A DNA stretch of 64,000 nucleotides from Sporocytophaga sp. (GTDB lineage: Bacteria; Bacteroidota; Bacteroidia; Cytophagales; Cytophagaceae), in contig JANQAB010000008.1 in NCBI GenBank assembly GCA_024707265.1, forward strand, positions 248,001 to 312,000, read 5' to 3'. The translations under genes and the position numbers were made by a program. Positions 29,716-38,485 of the stretch are shown piece after piece. Every line of letters starts with the position of its first letter. Positions within the stretch are counted from its first letter, which is position 1. The notes beneath the pieces are model-generated. The model had not been told where the DNA came from and searched no databases. It was given only the letters and a program-made list of their open reading frames with translations.

Positions 29716-30618
29716 TTGCTGAAAATTGCCTGGTCAAAAGAATTTAATCACCCTCTTCCTCATGGGCATAGGTTCCCTATGATTAAATATGATTTAATCC
29801 CTGAACAATTGCTTTACGAAGGAACAATTAGTTCTGAGAATTTATTTAAGCCCACTTTTTTAAGTGAAGAAAATATTCTTAAAACTCATACTGATGAGTA
29901 TTGGCATAAACTCAAATATCTTGAATTGTCTCCCTCAGAAATAAGAAGGACTGGATTCCCATTGAGTAAGGAACTTATTGACAGAGAGGTGCTCATTATG
30001 GGAGGGACATATGAAGCATCTTTGTTTGCGAGAAAATACGGTATTGCAATGAATGTTGCCGGGGGGACACACCATGCTTACACCCATAAAGGAGAAGGAT
30101 TTTGTCTCTTGAATGATAATGCCACTAGTGCTAATATTTTGATAGCTCAAAAGCTTGCAACAAAAGTACTGATTATAGATCTTGATGTGCACCAGGGGGA
30201 TGGGACTGCTGAGATTTTCAGAAATAAAAAGGAGGTTTTTACCTTTAGTATGCATGGTGCCAATAATTTTCCTGCGAAAAAGGAAAAATCGGACCTTGAT
30301 ATTCCTTTGCCAGATAAGACAGGAGATAAAGAATATCTGAAGATATTGGATACTACATTAAATACCCTGTTGGAGAAAGTTCAACCCGACTTCATATTTT
30401 ATCAATCAGGTGTGGATGTACTATCCTCTGATAAGCTGGGGAAATTAGGGCTCTCCCGGGAGGGTTGTAAGCAAAGAGATTTTATGGTGCTTGATCTTTG
30501 CAAACGAAATAATATTCCTCTGACCATAAGTATGGGAGGAGGTTATTCTGAAAACCTCACAGATATTATTGAAGCGCACTGTAATACTTTCAGACTTGCT
30601 CAAAGTATTTTCTTTTGA
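29716..30618 (+). CDS. Histone deacetylase family (acetoin-utilisation-like) protein
   Basis: A 300-aa arginase/deacetylase-fold Zn enzyme. GGTHHA (catalytic His119/His120), GFCLLND, DLDVHQGDGT (Zn ligands Asp157 and His159), SGVD (third ligand Asp234) and the terminal SMGGGYS with the catalytic Tyr are intact, so it should be active. Family members deacetylate acetyl-lysine in proteins or small amides; the substrate is unknown here. The start is a TTG at 29716, giving LKIAWSKEF, the family's usual beginning; no ATG fits. It stands alone, with a divergent small gene upstream and a convergent MFS gene downstream. Confidence 0.88.
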   Translation: MLKIAWSKEFNHPLPHGHRFPMIKYDLIPEQLLYEGTISSENLFKPTFLSEENILKTHTDEYWHKLKYLELSPSEIRRTGFPLSKELIDREVLIMGGTYEASLFARKYGIAMNVAGGTHHAYTHKGEGFCLLNDNATSANILIAQKLATKVLIIDLDVHQGDGTAEIFRNKKEVFTFSMHGANNFPAKKEKSDLDIPLPDKTGDKEYLKILDTTLNTLLEKVQPDFIFYQSGVDVLSSDKLGKLGLSREGCKQRDFMVLDLCKRNNIPLTISMGGGYSENLTDIIEAHCNTFRLAQSIFF

Positions 30619-30690
30619 GGAAAAAGACAGTTTTTGCTGAAAGATCAGAAAAATTACTAAACTATTTTAAAATGAATAGTTTAAGTGGGG

Positions 30691-31968
30691 CTATTTATGG
30701 ATTAATAATTTTTTCATTGTTTTGATGGGAGCAAATTTGCTGAAAGACAATTGAATCTTTTCATCCTGAAGTTTGAAACTGAGCAGAGAAGCCAGGCCAA
30801 TAAATAATATTAATACAGAAAAAATAAAATGGAACGTAATGCCTGCATCCAATAAAATCCCCGTGGTTAAAGGCCCTACAGCTGTACTTAATATATTAAC
30901 TGAGGTAAATACTGATTTAAGGTTAGCAAGAGACTTTAATCCATATATCTCTGCAATCATGCATGATTCAAGTGTTATACCTGATCCTACAGAAACTCCT
31001 GCAAGGAACATTGCTGCGAATATTGCATAAGGATGATTGATGTATAATAATGTTATAATAGACATCGCAAACGGCCACAGAAAGTAAGGAAATACCTTTG
31101 TGGCACTTTTTCTATCCAGGAGATTCCCGGTAAAAAAAGTAGAGATAAAATTACCTGAAGCAAAGAATGGAAAGGCAAAGGCTATAAGTTCTGGTGAACA
31201 GTTTTTACTTTGCGCTATCGGAACAAGGAAAAACATCAATGTCGTAACCAGAAATGACAATAGAAACACCGGAAATGCGACAATATAAAATCTTTGATCT
31301 TTGAAGAGTTTTTTAATTTTCCATTTTTTGTTAGAGTGTTGTGGTTTTACTTTAGGTTTGGTGCCTGGGAATTTTTCAAATACCTTATTTTTTTGTTTTA
31401 AAAGGAATATAGCCGGAATAAGAATTAGTGCCAGAACCATTGAACTATAAAAGATAGCTGGTCTCCACCCATAGTGATGGACGCCCCAGGCTACAACTAA
31501 GGGGAGAATAGCCTCTCCTAATGGTGTACCAATAATTGCCAGGCTTAAGGCTTTCCCTCTGCATCTTTTAAACCGCTGACTTATGATCGTTAATGAAGTA
31601 TGATTCATAAGACCTTGTCCCGAAAGCCGCATACCTAATACAGCAATAAAAAGGAACACAAGGTTATAAGAAAAGGACAATAGGCTGCAGGACACGACAA
31701 GCCCGATCGCTACCCATAATGTATAGGTAAATATTTTAGTCTGATCGATAAGTTTACCAAGATAGAAAACCAAAACCCCGCTGGTTATGGTTGCCACGGA
31801 ATATATTAGAGCAAAGCCAGTCGTGCTCAGCTGAAACTCCTGGATCATATCAGGGATGTATAAAGAAAAAAGAAAAGTCTTTCCGAAGCCTGCAAAAAAT
31901 GTGAGAAGGATAGCAACGAAGAGAAGCTTCTTATTGGAGTAAAACAACCTGAAGTAAATCATTTCCAT
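30691..31968 (-). CDS. MFS transporter
   Basis: A 425-aa protein with about 12 transmembrane helices in two halves joined by a basic cytoplasmic loop (KFPGTKPKVKPQHSNKKWK). An LGKLIDQTK loop between helices 2 and 3 resembles the MFS motif A, and a GTPLGEAILP segment lies in helix 5. It resembles monocarboxylate/oxalate-formate antiporter-like MFS proteins, but substrate cannot be told. Two ATGs (31968 and 31962) are possible. Divergent from doxX with 91 bp between. Confidence 0.85.
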   Translation of the reverse strand: MEMIYFRLFYSNKKLLFVAILLTFFAGFGKTFLFSLYIPDMIQEFQLSTTGFALIYSVATITSGVLVFYLGKLIDQTKIFTYTLWVAIGLVVSCSLLSFSYNLVFLFIAVLGMRLSGQGLMNHTSLTIISQRFKRCRGKALSLAIIGTPLGEAILPLVVAWGVHHYGWRPAIFYSSMVLALILIPAIFLLKQKNKVFEKFPGTKPKVKPQHSNKKWKIKKLFKDQRFYIVAFPVFLLSFLVTTLMFFLVPIAQSKNCSPELIAFAFPFFASGNFISTFFTGNLLDRKSATKVFPYFLWPFAMSIITLLYINHPYAIFAAMFLAGVSVGSGITLESCMIAEIYGLKSLANLKSVFTSVNILSTAVGPLTTGILLDAGITFHFIFSVLILFIGLASLLSFKLQDEKIQLSFSKFAPIKTMKKLLIHK

Positions 31969-32059
31969 ATATACGTAACGGGTAAAAAAATAGTGTAAAA
32001 TTTCATTGCGAAAAACTTAGATTTAAGCTGTATTGTTCATAATATAAAAGGAGGACCAT

Positions 32060-32497
32060 ATGGATTTAATACAAAAAGCTTACTCCTGGAAAGAAGTACA
32101 TCGAGATTCATTGATAGTAGCCGGATTAAGAGTGCTTTTAGGGATATATCTGATGGTGAAAGGGATTTTATTTATTTCAGACACCACTGCTTTACAAAAC
32201 ATTATCTCTACTAGTAGTATGGAATTCGGAGCTGTAGTAATTGCTCATTATGTTGCATTAATGCACCTCACGGGTGGAGTTCTGATTGCCATGGGGACTA
32301 TTACCAGAGTGGCTACACTATTTCAGTTGCCTATATTGATTGGTGCGATCATATTTAATGCAAGAAATTACGTTATTACAATACATTCGGAATTGTTGAT
32401 CTCAATACTTGTATTGCTATTACTCGTATTCTTTCTGTTTTACGGATCAGGTGTTTATTCTGCAGATTATATGCTGAGGAAATATGATAATAACTAA
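32060..32497 (+). CDS. DoxX-family membrane protein
   Basis: A 145-aa protein with four membrane helices. AGLRVLLGIYLMVKGILF and the central HLTGGVLIAMGTITRVATLFQLPILIGAI fit the DoxX/DoxD family, poorly characterised proteins linked to redox or stress responses. Unusually for this genome it has a strong Shine-Dalgarno AAGGAGG at 32048-32054, five bases before the ATG. Confidence 0.82.
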   Translation: MDLIQKAYSWKEVHRDSLIVAGLRVLLGIYLMVKGILFISDTTALQNIISTSSMEFGAVVIAHYVALMHLTGGVLIAMGTITRVATLFQLPILIGAIIFNARNYVITIHSELLISILVLLLLVFFLFYGSGVYSADYMLRKYDNN

Positions 32498-32525
32498 AAG
32501 GTTCCGGTTAATCCGGAATCTTTTT
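32496..32525 (+). terminator. Intrinsic terminator after the DoxX gene
   Basis: The stem TTCCGG/CCGGAA is extended by A/T and G-C pairs with one G-U wobble, has a 5-base loop and is followed by a T-run. It overlaps the stop codon region of the DoxX gene. Confidence 0.75.
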
Positions 32526-32553
32526 ATTTTTACTACTTATCTAAATTATTCAA

Positions 32554-34107
32554 GTGCATAATAACTACTTTTTTATAGCCAAATTGGCATCAGCCCTTCA
32601 GTCTTTAAAAGGATTCGAAGTGGTAGATTGTTTTAGTCAGGAAAAAGAAGAATTAATTGTTGTCTTTAAGAAAGAAGAAAAAGAGTTTTTTGTTCAGGCT
32701 CATTTTCAAAATACTTTTTCATGTATGTTTTTCCCGGATGATTTCAGAAGAGCCAGGCAGAATTCAGTCACTCTTTTTCAGGAAATACTAGGCCTGAAAG
32801 TAACTAAAGTTGAAGCTGCATTGAATGAAAGATGTATCGTATTTTCTTTTGATTCAGGTAAATCTCTTGTTTTTAAACTGTTTGGTAATCGAGCTAATGT
32901 CATTCTGTTTGATCTTGACAGGGTTGTAAAAATTTTTAAAAATAACCTGAAACTGGATTTGGATTTATCTCTGCAAAAACTGAACAGGACTCTGGACCTT
33001 TCACTTACAAAGTTTCAGGAATTAAATGGCAATCTTAATACTTTCCTTCCTACTTTAGGAAAAGAAGCGCTCGCCTGGTTAGAGAAAAAGGATTATGAAG
33101 AAATGCAGCTTGAAGCCAAATGGAATAACCTTACTTCCTTACTTTCATATTTGAAAGGTTCTGATATTTATATTGTTACTGATGAAAAGGGTAAACCTGC
33201 AATTAGCCTGTTGCCTGAGGATAGGTACCTTGAGAAATATGATAATCCTATAATGGCAATAAATGCCTTTTATAGGCAATACATTAAGGACCTTCACATT
33301 CATACTATCAAGGAAGAGCTCTTTAGGGATATGGACCGAAGGTTAAAGCATTCCAAAGCAGTGGTAGCTGATTCTCAGAAACGACTTAAGGAAATCCAGG
33401 AACGCATTCCAATGGATCAGACAGCTGACGTGATTATGGCTAATTTGCATGCCATTCCACAAGGGGTTGAAAAGGTTATCTTATTTGATTTTTACAGAAA
33501 TGAAGAAAGAGAGATTAAACTTAATTCAAAATTGTCTCCCCAGAAAAATGCGGAGATTTTATATAAAAAATCTAAATCAAGGTTTAAGGAAATAGATGTG
33601 CTCGAAAATCTTATTCTGCAAAGGTTAGATCTTATTCAACAACTGGATACTGACAAAGAAACTGTCAGCAAAATTGAGGATCCCAGAGAGCTAAAAACTT
33701 ATCAGAATAAGTATTTTAAAACCAAAGAAACAGAACGAGTGCTTCAGGAGGGACCTTATAAAACATATGATTATATGGGTTATAAGATCCTGGTTGGAAA
33801 ATCAGCTAAAGCAAATGAAGAATTGACATTTAAAACGGGTAAAAAAGATGATCTTTGGCTGCATGCAAAGGATGTAGCGGGGTCTCATGTGATTATACAG
33901 CAGAGACCGGGGCAGAATTATCCTATCCCTGTGATCGAACGTGCGGCCTCCCTTGCAGCTTTTTATTCAAAGAGAAAAACAGATTCCCTTTGCCCGGTGA
34001 TGTATACTCAGAAAAAATTTGTGCGGAAAATCAAAGGTGCAGCTCCTGGTATGGTAAAAGTTGAAAAGGAGACTGTGATTATGGTTGTTCCTTCAGGGAT
34101 GGATTAA
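32554..34107 (+). CDS. RqcH/Rqc2-like NFACT protein (ribosome quality control)
   Basis: A 517-aa protein beginning at a GTG (32554). NFACT-N domain first, a long coiled-coil middle (DMDRRLKHSKAVVADSQKRL and later helices), then an NFACT-R (DUF814) domain with GYKILVGKSAKANEELTFK, DDLWLHAKDVAGSHVII and FYSKRKTDSLCPVMYT. Homologues bind stalled 50S subunits and recruit tRNA-Ala to add C-terminal Ala tails. The RNA-binding core is intact. It converges with rlmH, nine bases apart. Some databases call the family fibronectin-binding; this intracellular form has no signal peptide. Confidence 0.88.
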   Translation: MHNNYFFIAKLASALQSLKGFEVVDCFSQEKEELIVVFKKEEKEFFVQAHFQNTFSCMFFPDDFRRARQNSVTLFQEILGLKVTKVEAALNERCIVFSFDSGKSLVFKLFGNRANVILFDLDRVVKIFKNNLKLDLDLSLQKLNRTLDLSLTKFQELNGNLNTFLPTLGKEALAWLEKKDYEEMQLEAKWNNLTSLLSYLKGSDIYIVTDEKGKPAISLLPEDRYLEKYDNPIMAINAFYRQYIKDLHIHTIKEELFRDMDRRLKHSKAVVADSQKRLKEIQERIPMDQTADVIMANLHAIPQGVEKVILFDFYRNEEREIKLNSKLSPQKNAEILYKKSKSRFKEIDVLENLILQRLDLIQQLDTDKETVSKIEDPRELKTYQNKYFKTKETERVLQEGPYKTYDYMGYKILVGKSAKANEELTFKTGKKDDLWLHAKDVAGSHVIIQQRPGQNYPIPVIERAASLAAFYSKRKTDSLCPVMYTQKKFVRKIKGAAPGMVKVEKETVIMVVPSGMD

Positions 34108-34116
34108 AATAGCTTT

Positions 34117-34590
34117 TCAATCGTGATGATATTTTTCACCCTTTATAATTGTAAAAGCCCGGTATAATTGTTCCGTAAAAAACAACCTGACCATCTGATG
34201 TGAGAACGTCATTTTGGATAAAGAGATCTGGTCTTTAGCTTTTTCATACACGTCATCTGAAAATCCAAAGGCTCCGCCTATTACAAAAATTAAGGCCTGA
34301 GCACCGGAGTTCATTTTTTTCTGAATAAATCCTGAAAACTCTCTTGATGTAAAATCTTTTCCTTTCTCATCCAGTAATATGATTTGGTCACCAGCCGAAA
34401 CCTTTGCCAGTATAAGTTTCCCTTCCTCTTCCTTTAGCTTAAGAGTGGTTAATTTGGAACCTCCTTTTACATCAGGTAGAGTGATCAATTCAAAAGTTAT
34501 ATAATGCTTTAGTCTGGAAATATACTTATCAATTCCTTTATTCATGAAATCTTCTTCTGTTTTTCCTACGACAAGCAACTTTATTTTCAT
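34117..34590 (-). CDS. rlmH: 23S rRNA (pseudouridine1915-N3)-methyltransferase
   Basis: A 157-aa SPOUT methyltransferase. LLVVGKTEEDFMNKGIDKYI at the N-terminus, LLDEKGKDFTSREFSGFI, the knot loop FVIGGAFGFSDDV, then LSKMTFSHQMVRLFFTEQLY and YHHD at the end are all standard. It methylates the pseudouridine in helix 69 of assembled 70S ribosomes. Complete and of normal length. Confidence 0.96.
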   Translation of the reverse strand: MKIKLLVVGKTEEDFMNKGIDKYISRLKHYITFELITLPDVKGGSKLTTLKLKEEEGKLILAKVSAGDQIILLDEKGKDFTSREFSGFIQKKMNSGAQALIFVIGGAFGFSDDVYEKAKDQISLSKMTFSHQMVRLFFTEQLYRAFTIIKGEKYHHD

Positions 34591-34711
34591 TATTTTGTAT
34601 TATATGGGAAAAACAATTTTTAAAATAATAATAAAAATATCCTTTTTCCGGTTTTGATTTCGTAAAGGTTTCAATTTAGTTTGAATTGACAAAAAAATAG
34701 GTGTGGTTTGA

Positions 34712-35344
34712 ATGAAAAAATGGTTTTTTATAATTTTTATTAATTTACTTTCTTTAAATCTATTCGCTCAAAATAAGACTGATTCATTAATAACTGTTTA
34801 TCTGCAAGAAGCTAAAGTTTTAATTGCCAGAAATAATTTTAGTGAAGCTGAAAAGACTATTAAAAAAGTTTTTGATACAAAAAGCGTACTGCCCGATGAG
34901 ACAGTATATCTCTATGGTATAACTCAGTTTGGACTTGGTAATTATAAAGGAAGTATAACAGCAATGGAAAAATACCTGAGTTTGACAGGTAAAAAAGGAG
35001 AATATTATAATGAGGCACAGCAATACATTAAAGATGCCCATTGCCATGAATCCGGATATTATGAAGCTGTTGAAATATGCGACATGTGTTTTGGCAGTGG
35101 AGATGAAGAGGCTCCTTGTCCGAATTGCAGAGGAAAGGGGAAGATATTATGCACTGTTTGTAAAGGGAGCGGAGTCAATCGTGACAGTAAAAGTTATGGA
35201 GATTCTTACCACAAATGTAATAAATGCGAAGGAACGGGGTTTGGAAACTGCGGACAATGCAAGGGTAAGGCGATAGTACGTATTGCATGCATCAGTTGCC
35301 AGGGATCAGGAAAAATCAAAGTGAGAAGGAAATGCAATAAATAG
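34712..35344 (+). CDS. Exported TPR protein with DnaJ-type zinc-finger repeats
   Basis: A 210-aa protein. An apparent signal peptide (MKKWFFIIFINLLSLNLFAQ) is followed by a TPR-like helical region (residues about 25-110: LIARNNFSEAEKTIKKVF, YLYGITQFGLGNYKGSITA). A Cys-rich domain with CxxCxGxG-type motifs ends it: CDMCFGSG, CPNCRGKG, CTVCKGSG, CNKCEGTG, CGQCKGKA and CISCQGSG. These resemble the zinc-binding centre of DnaJ, but no J-domain is present. A zinc-finger chaperone-like module behind a secretion signal is unusual. Single gene; role unknown. Confidence 0.78.
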   Translation: MKKWFFIIFINLLSLNLFAQNKTDSLITVYLQEAKVLIARNNFSEAEKTIKKVFDTKSVLPDETVYLYGITQFGLGNYKGSITAMEKYLSLTGKKGEYYNEAQQYIKDAHCHESGYYEAVEICDMCFGSGDEEAPCPNCRGKGKILCTVCKGSGVNRDSKSYGDSYHKCNKCEGTGFGNCGQCKGKAIVRIACISCQGSGKIKVRRKCNK

Positions 35345-35405
35345 AACAAGGGAAGGATCTTTTTGTCTTAATTTTTATTGATTATTTTTCCTGAAAATAT
35401 TTCCC

Positions 35406-36611
35406 TTGGAAAACCAATCAGAAAATCAAAAAAGTGAGAAGCTGTTGTTATTTGTATTAGCAGCTATCAATTTTACTCACATCATGGACTTTGTTATCAT
35501 GATGCCAATGAATCCTGTATTGCAATCAGTGCTGGATATCAACAATAAACAATTCTCTCTCTTAGTCGCGGCTTATGCTGCAAGTGCCGGTATATTTGGT
35601 TTTCTGGGTTCATTCTACATCGACAGGTTTGACCGGAAAACAGCATTGTTAGCGCTTTATTTTGGTTTTATAGTTAGCACGCTTGGCTGCGCTTTGGCAC
35701 AAAGCTATAGTATATTTCTAGCTGCGAGATTTATGGCCGGCGCATTCGGTGGCATATTGGGAGCTTTGGTGTTGGCTGTCATAGGTGATGCTGTTCCGGA
35801 AGAAAGAAGAGGGAAAGCTACCGGATTTGTAATGGCTGCATTTTCCGCTGCTTCTATTGCCGGAATTCCTCTTGGTTATTTTCTCGCAGTAAAGATTAAC
35901 TGGCATATGCCCTTTTTTCTAATTACTACATTATCTTTGGGAGTATGGGGTGTTGCCTGGAAGACCTTTCCATCTCTCAGGAGCCATATTTCAGTAGGCA
36001 TAAAGCAAAATCCCTTTGCTTTGATAAAGCATATTTTTAGCAACTCCAATTTGTTATGGGCTTTGTTGTTTACGTTTTTTTTAATGATAGCCGGACTTAC
36101 TGTTATTCCATTCATAAGTGACTATATGGTAAAAAACGTAGGTTTTGATAAAGATCAGATTGCATATATCTATCTGTTTGGAGGTCTTGCCACATTTTAT
36201 TCCAGTCCGGCAATAGGTAAACTGGCAGATCTGCATGGGAAAAGGAAAGTGTTTATCATCATGGCATTGATTTCAATTATCCCTATCATGCTTGTTACCA
36301 ATCTCCCTCAGGTACCGAAATATGTTGCTTTCCTTGTTACTACTTCTTTCTTTATTGCATTCGGAGGACGGTTTGTGCCCGCTATGGCTATGGTTACTTC
36401 CTGTGTGGAGAAGAAACAGCGGGGAGGTTTCATGAGTTTCAATTCTTCTGTACAGCAGTTATCTTCTGCATTATCTTCAGTGTTGGGAGGACTTATTATT
36501 TCAACTACTCTAGATGATAAAGTCTCCGGTTTCTGGAAGCTTGGTCTTATCGCAAGTATAGCCACTGTTCTTTGCGTATTGATCTCTATGAAGGTTAAAC
36601 AGGTGGAGTAA
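35406..36611 (+). CDS. MFS transporter (AraJ/DHA1-like efflux)
   Basis: A 401-aa protein with 12 helices. GFLGSFYIDRFDRKTALL is MFS motif A, ARFMAGAFGGILGALVLAVIGDAVPEERRGKA covers helix 4 and motif B-like residues, and GFVMAAFSAASIAGIPLGYFLA is helix 5. The resemblance is to sugar/arabinose-efflux and drug-proton antiporter subfamilies; substrate unknown. The start is taken as TTG at 35406 (ENQSENQKSEK); no ATG lies nearby upstream in frame. Confidence 0.85.
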   Translation: MENQSENQKSEKLLLFVLAAINFTHIMDFVIMMPMNPVLQSVLDINNKQFSLLVAAYAASAGIFGFLGSFYIDRFDRKTALLALYFGFIVSTLGCALAQSYSIFLAARFMAGAFGGILGALVLAVIGDAVPEERRGKATGFVMAAFSAASIAGIPLGYFLAVKINWHMPFFLITTLSLGVWGVAWKTFPSLRSHISVGIKQNPFALIKHIFSNSNLLWALLFTFFLMIAGLTVIPFISDYMVKNVGFDKDQIAYIYLFGGLATFYSSPAIGKLADLHGKRKVFIIMALISIIPIMLVTNLPQVPKYVAFLVTTSFFIAFGGRFVPAMAMVTSCVEKKQRGGFMSFNSSVQQLSSALSSVLGGLIISTTLDDKVSGFWKLGLIASIATVLCVLISMKVKQVE

Positions 36612-36968
36612 ATAAATATTATTATTGTTAGTCATATTGTATCCACTATAATCAATAGCTCCGAATGTTTAAAGATTCAATCGTAACAAAAGATTATATT
36701 AGAGGTAACAATGATGTACAGATGTTCTCAGAACTTCTTCTAAACGAAAACGGATTAAGAAGAAATCGACAATAACGGGAATGAATGATCAGCATGTAGT
36801 TTAGTTGACTTTAGAAACATGAGTATACATGGATTCAGACGAAGCTTAGATATCTTTTTGAACCTACAATTTCAGGAACTCTGAAAATAGAACTGATTAC
36901 AAATATTATTACTTACTTTAAGGAAAATATAGATAAAGTAGGTTTGCATATAGCTTGAACGAAGTATT
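36612..36968 (+). pseudogene. Gene-free 357-bp gap, possibly a decayed gene
   Basis: This stretch has codon-like text but no long ORF. An ATG near 36666 opens about 36 codons (MFKDSIVTKDYIRGNNDV, then FSELLLNENGLRRN) before a stop, and the region around 36865-36955 reads GTLKIELITNIITYFKENID, KVGLHIA in another frame. The first piece faintly recalls the start of an ECF sigma factor ('DYI.GN...F..LL'), but this is too weak to call. No repeats or hairpins stand out. Confidence 0.3.
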
Positions 36969-37646
36969 ATGAGGTCATTTGTTTTATCGGATATTCATGG
37001 GTGTGCTGTAACGCTCAGGCATATGTTAGAATCGATTATAAATCTAACCAAACAAGATTCCTTATATTTTCTGGGGGATTATATTGACCGGGGGCCTGAT
37101 AGCAAAGGTGTAATTGATTATATTCTGGAATTAAAAGAGAAAGGGTATAACGTAAGATGTCTTTTGGGGAATCATGAGGATATGTTGCTTCAGAGTTTTT
37201 CAGATAGCACTTATGAAAGAATGTGGATTTTAAATGGAGGCGATACTTCACTGAAGAGTTTTGGAGTTTCAACGATACATGAACTTGAAGAAAAATATGT
37301 GTCTTTTTTTAAAGAACTTGAGCTATATATAGAACTGGACGGTTATATATTGGTTCATGCAGGTTTGGACTTTAAATCTGATAATATTTTTTCTGGAAAA
37401 GATGTGCTTGTATGGACAAGGTATTCAGAAGTTGATCCGTTGAGGACTGGAAATCGGATAGTAGTACATGGGCACACTCCAATGGATCAGGAAAGGATTT
37501 TATCTAAGTTAAATTCATCCCATGAAAATTTTGAGATTAATATTGACGGAGGTTGTGTTTATGCATTAAGTGCTCGTAAATACGGTTATTTATGCTGCCT
37601 TCACCTCGAAACAAAAAAGATATTTTTTTCTGAAAACCTCGAATAG
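36969..37646 (+). CDS. PPP-family metallophosphatase (serine/threonine phosphatase or Ap4A hydrolase-like)
   Basis: A 225-aa calcineurin-like phosphoesterase. The metal-binding motifs are complete: DIHG (8-11), GDYIDRGPDSKG (36-47), GNHE (67-70), VHAGLD and the late VHGHTP. The pattern and length fit the bacterial PrpA/PrpE/ApaH-like PPP group, which dephosphorylates proteins or cleaves diadenosine tetraphosphate. Which of these applies is not decidable from sequence alone. The ATG at 36969 gives MRSFVLSDIHG, the usual start. Confidence 0.88.
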   Translation: MRSFVLSDIHGCAVTLRHMLESIINLTKQDSLYFLGDYIDRGPDSKGVIDYILELKEKGYNVRCLLGNHEDMLLQSFSDSTYERMWILNGGDTSLKSFGVSTIHELEEKYVSFFKELELYIELDGYILVHAGLDFKSDNIFSGKDVLVWTRYSEVDPLRTGNRIVVHGHTPMDQERILSKLNSSHENFEINIDGGCVYALSARKYGYLCCLHLETKKIFFSENLE

Positions 37647-37652
37647 CAATAA

Positions 37653-38225
37653 TTACCACTCAACGGCAGGCTTGGCAGGAGCGGGCTTTACTTCTTCAAT
37701 ATGTTTCATGGCAGATTTTAAGCTGCTGATTTGATTTTTTATCAATTTATCATTGTCAATTTTATGACTGTCCCAGGATTTCTGAAACCCCGCAAATTTT
37801 TCTTCCTCTAATGGCTTTTCTTTTCCGGTTGGGACATATTGAAAGTTCCTGTTTTGCTGATAATATTCAAAAACAAAATCACTAAAGCTGTAGCGGTATT
37901 TATTGTCTTTTACTTCAATCAGTACATTGTACCTGATAGCACCATGTACCTGCTTGGAAACAACACCCTTGTTATAAACAAGGTAATATCCCTTGGCCGT
38001 TAGCTTACCTGCAGCAGAGTCAAGCTCTATTGATTTGGAAGTGGTTTTATGATGTTTGTAAATCCAGTTTTTAGCCTGAACGTATAATTGTTGAGCACTG
38101 GCTCCACTATCAATAATGATATCAGTATAAGTAATTTTCCCGTTTGAATCTTTAGGTAGATTGATCTGAGCAAAAGTGGTCTTAAAGGAAAGAAGTGTGA
38201 TGGTGATAAATATGAATATTCTCAT
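37653..38225 (-). CDS. Exported DUF4468 (TBP-like fold) protein
   Basis: A 190-aa protein. A signal peptide (MRIFIFITITLLSFKTTFAQ) is followed by the Bacteroidota DUF4468 pattern: GKITYTDIIIDSGASAQQLY, a VQAKNWIYKH helix, GKLTAKGYYLVYN, and IRYNVLIEVKDNKYRYSFSD. A Lys/Pro-rich tail (EEVKPAPAKPAVEW) ends it. The family is exported and of unknown function. It faces the phosphatase gene tail-to-tail, 6 bp apart. Confidence 0.8.
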   Translation of the reverse strand: MRIFIFITITLLSFKTTFAQINLPKDSNGKITYTDIIIDSGASAQQLYVQAKNWIYKHHKTTSKSIELDSAAGKLTAKGYYLVYNKGVVSKQVHGAIRYNVLIEVKDNKYRYSFSDFVFEYYQQNRNFQYVPTGKEKPLEEEKFAGFQKSWDSHKIDNDKLIKNQISSLKSAMKHIEEVKPAPAKPAVEW

Positions 38226-38263
38226 ATTTTAAATTTATTAAAATTAACAGGTATATAAAACAA

Positions 38264-38299
38264 AAAAAGCCTTCAAATTTTTCAATCTGAAGGCTTTTT
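38264..38299 (-). terminator. Intrinsic terminator of the tRNA-Asp unit
   Basis: A 12-bp perfect stem (38264-38275 with 38288-38299), 12-base loop, starting immediately after the tRNA 3' end on the minus strand and followed by a T-run in that direction. Confidence 0.85.
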
Positions 38300-38300
38300 G

Positions 38301-38374
38301 CGGACTGGACGGGACTCGAACCCGCGACCTCCGCCGTGACAGGGCGGCATTCTAACCAGCTGAACTACCAGTCC
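38301..38374 (-). tRNA. tRNA-Asp (anticodon GTC)
   Basis: A 74-nt cloverleaf on the minus strand. The acceptor GGACTGG pairs with CCAGTCC, the discriminator is G (38301), the anticodon stem CCGCC/GGCGG encloses CTGTCAC with anticodon GTC, and the T-arm GCGGG-TTCGAGT-CCCGT is perfect. CCA is not encoded. Flanked by a matching promoter upstream and a terminator one base past its end, so it is a one-gene unit. Confidence 0.96.
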
Positions 38375-38454
38375 AATATTTTCAATAAGTCTTTTCTAAT
38401 TTTAAAACCTAAACTTTCTTTTTGTTTCGGCTACCTCTTTCGTTTAAGGTGGTG

Positions 38455-38485
38455 CAAAGCTATATCTTTTATTCATACAATGCAA
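38455..38485 (-). promoter_or_regulatory. Bacteroidota-type -33/-7 promoter for tRNA-Asp
   Basis: On the minus strand TTG (38485-38483), 20 bases, then TAGCTTTG (38462-38455), an exact TAnnTTTG. Spacing and both boxes match the consensus of the phylum's primary sigma factor. Transcription should start near 38448, about 74 nt before the tRNA. The rest of the 38375-38725 gap shows only the terminator of the next gene. Confidence 0.65.
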
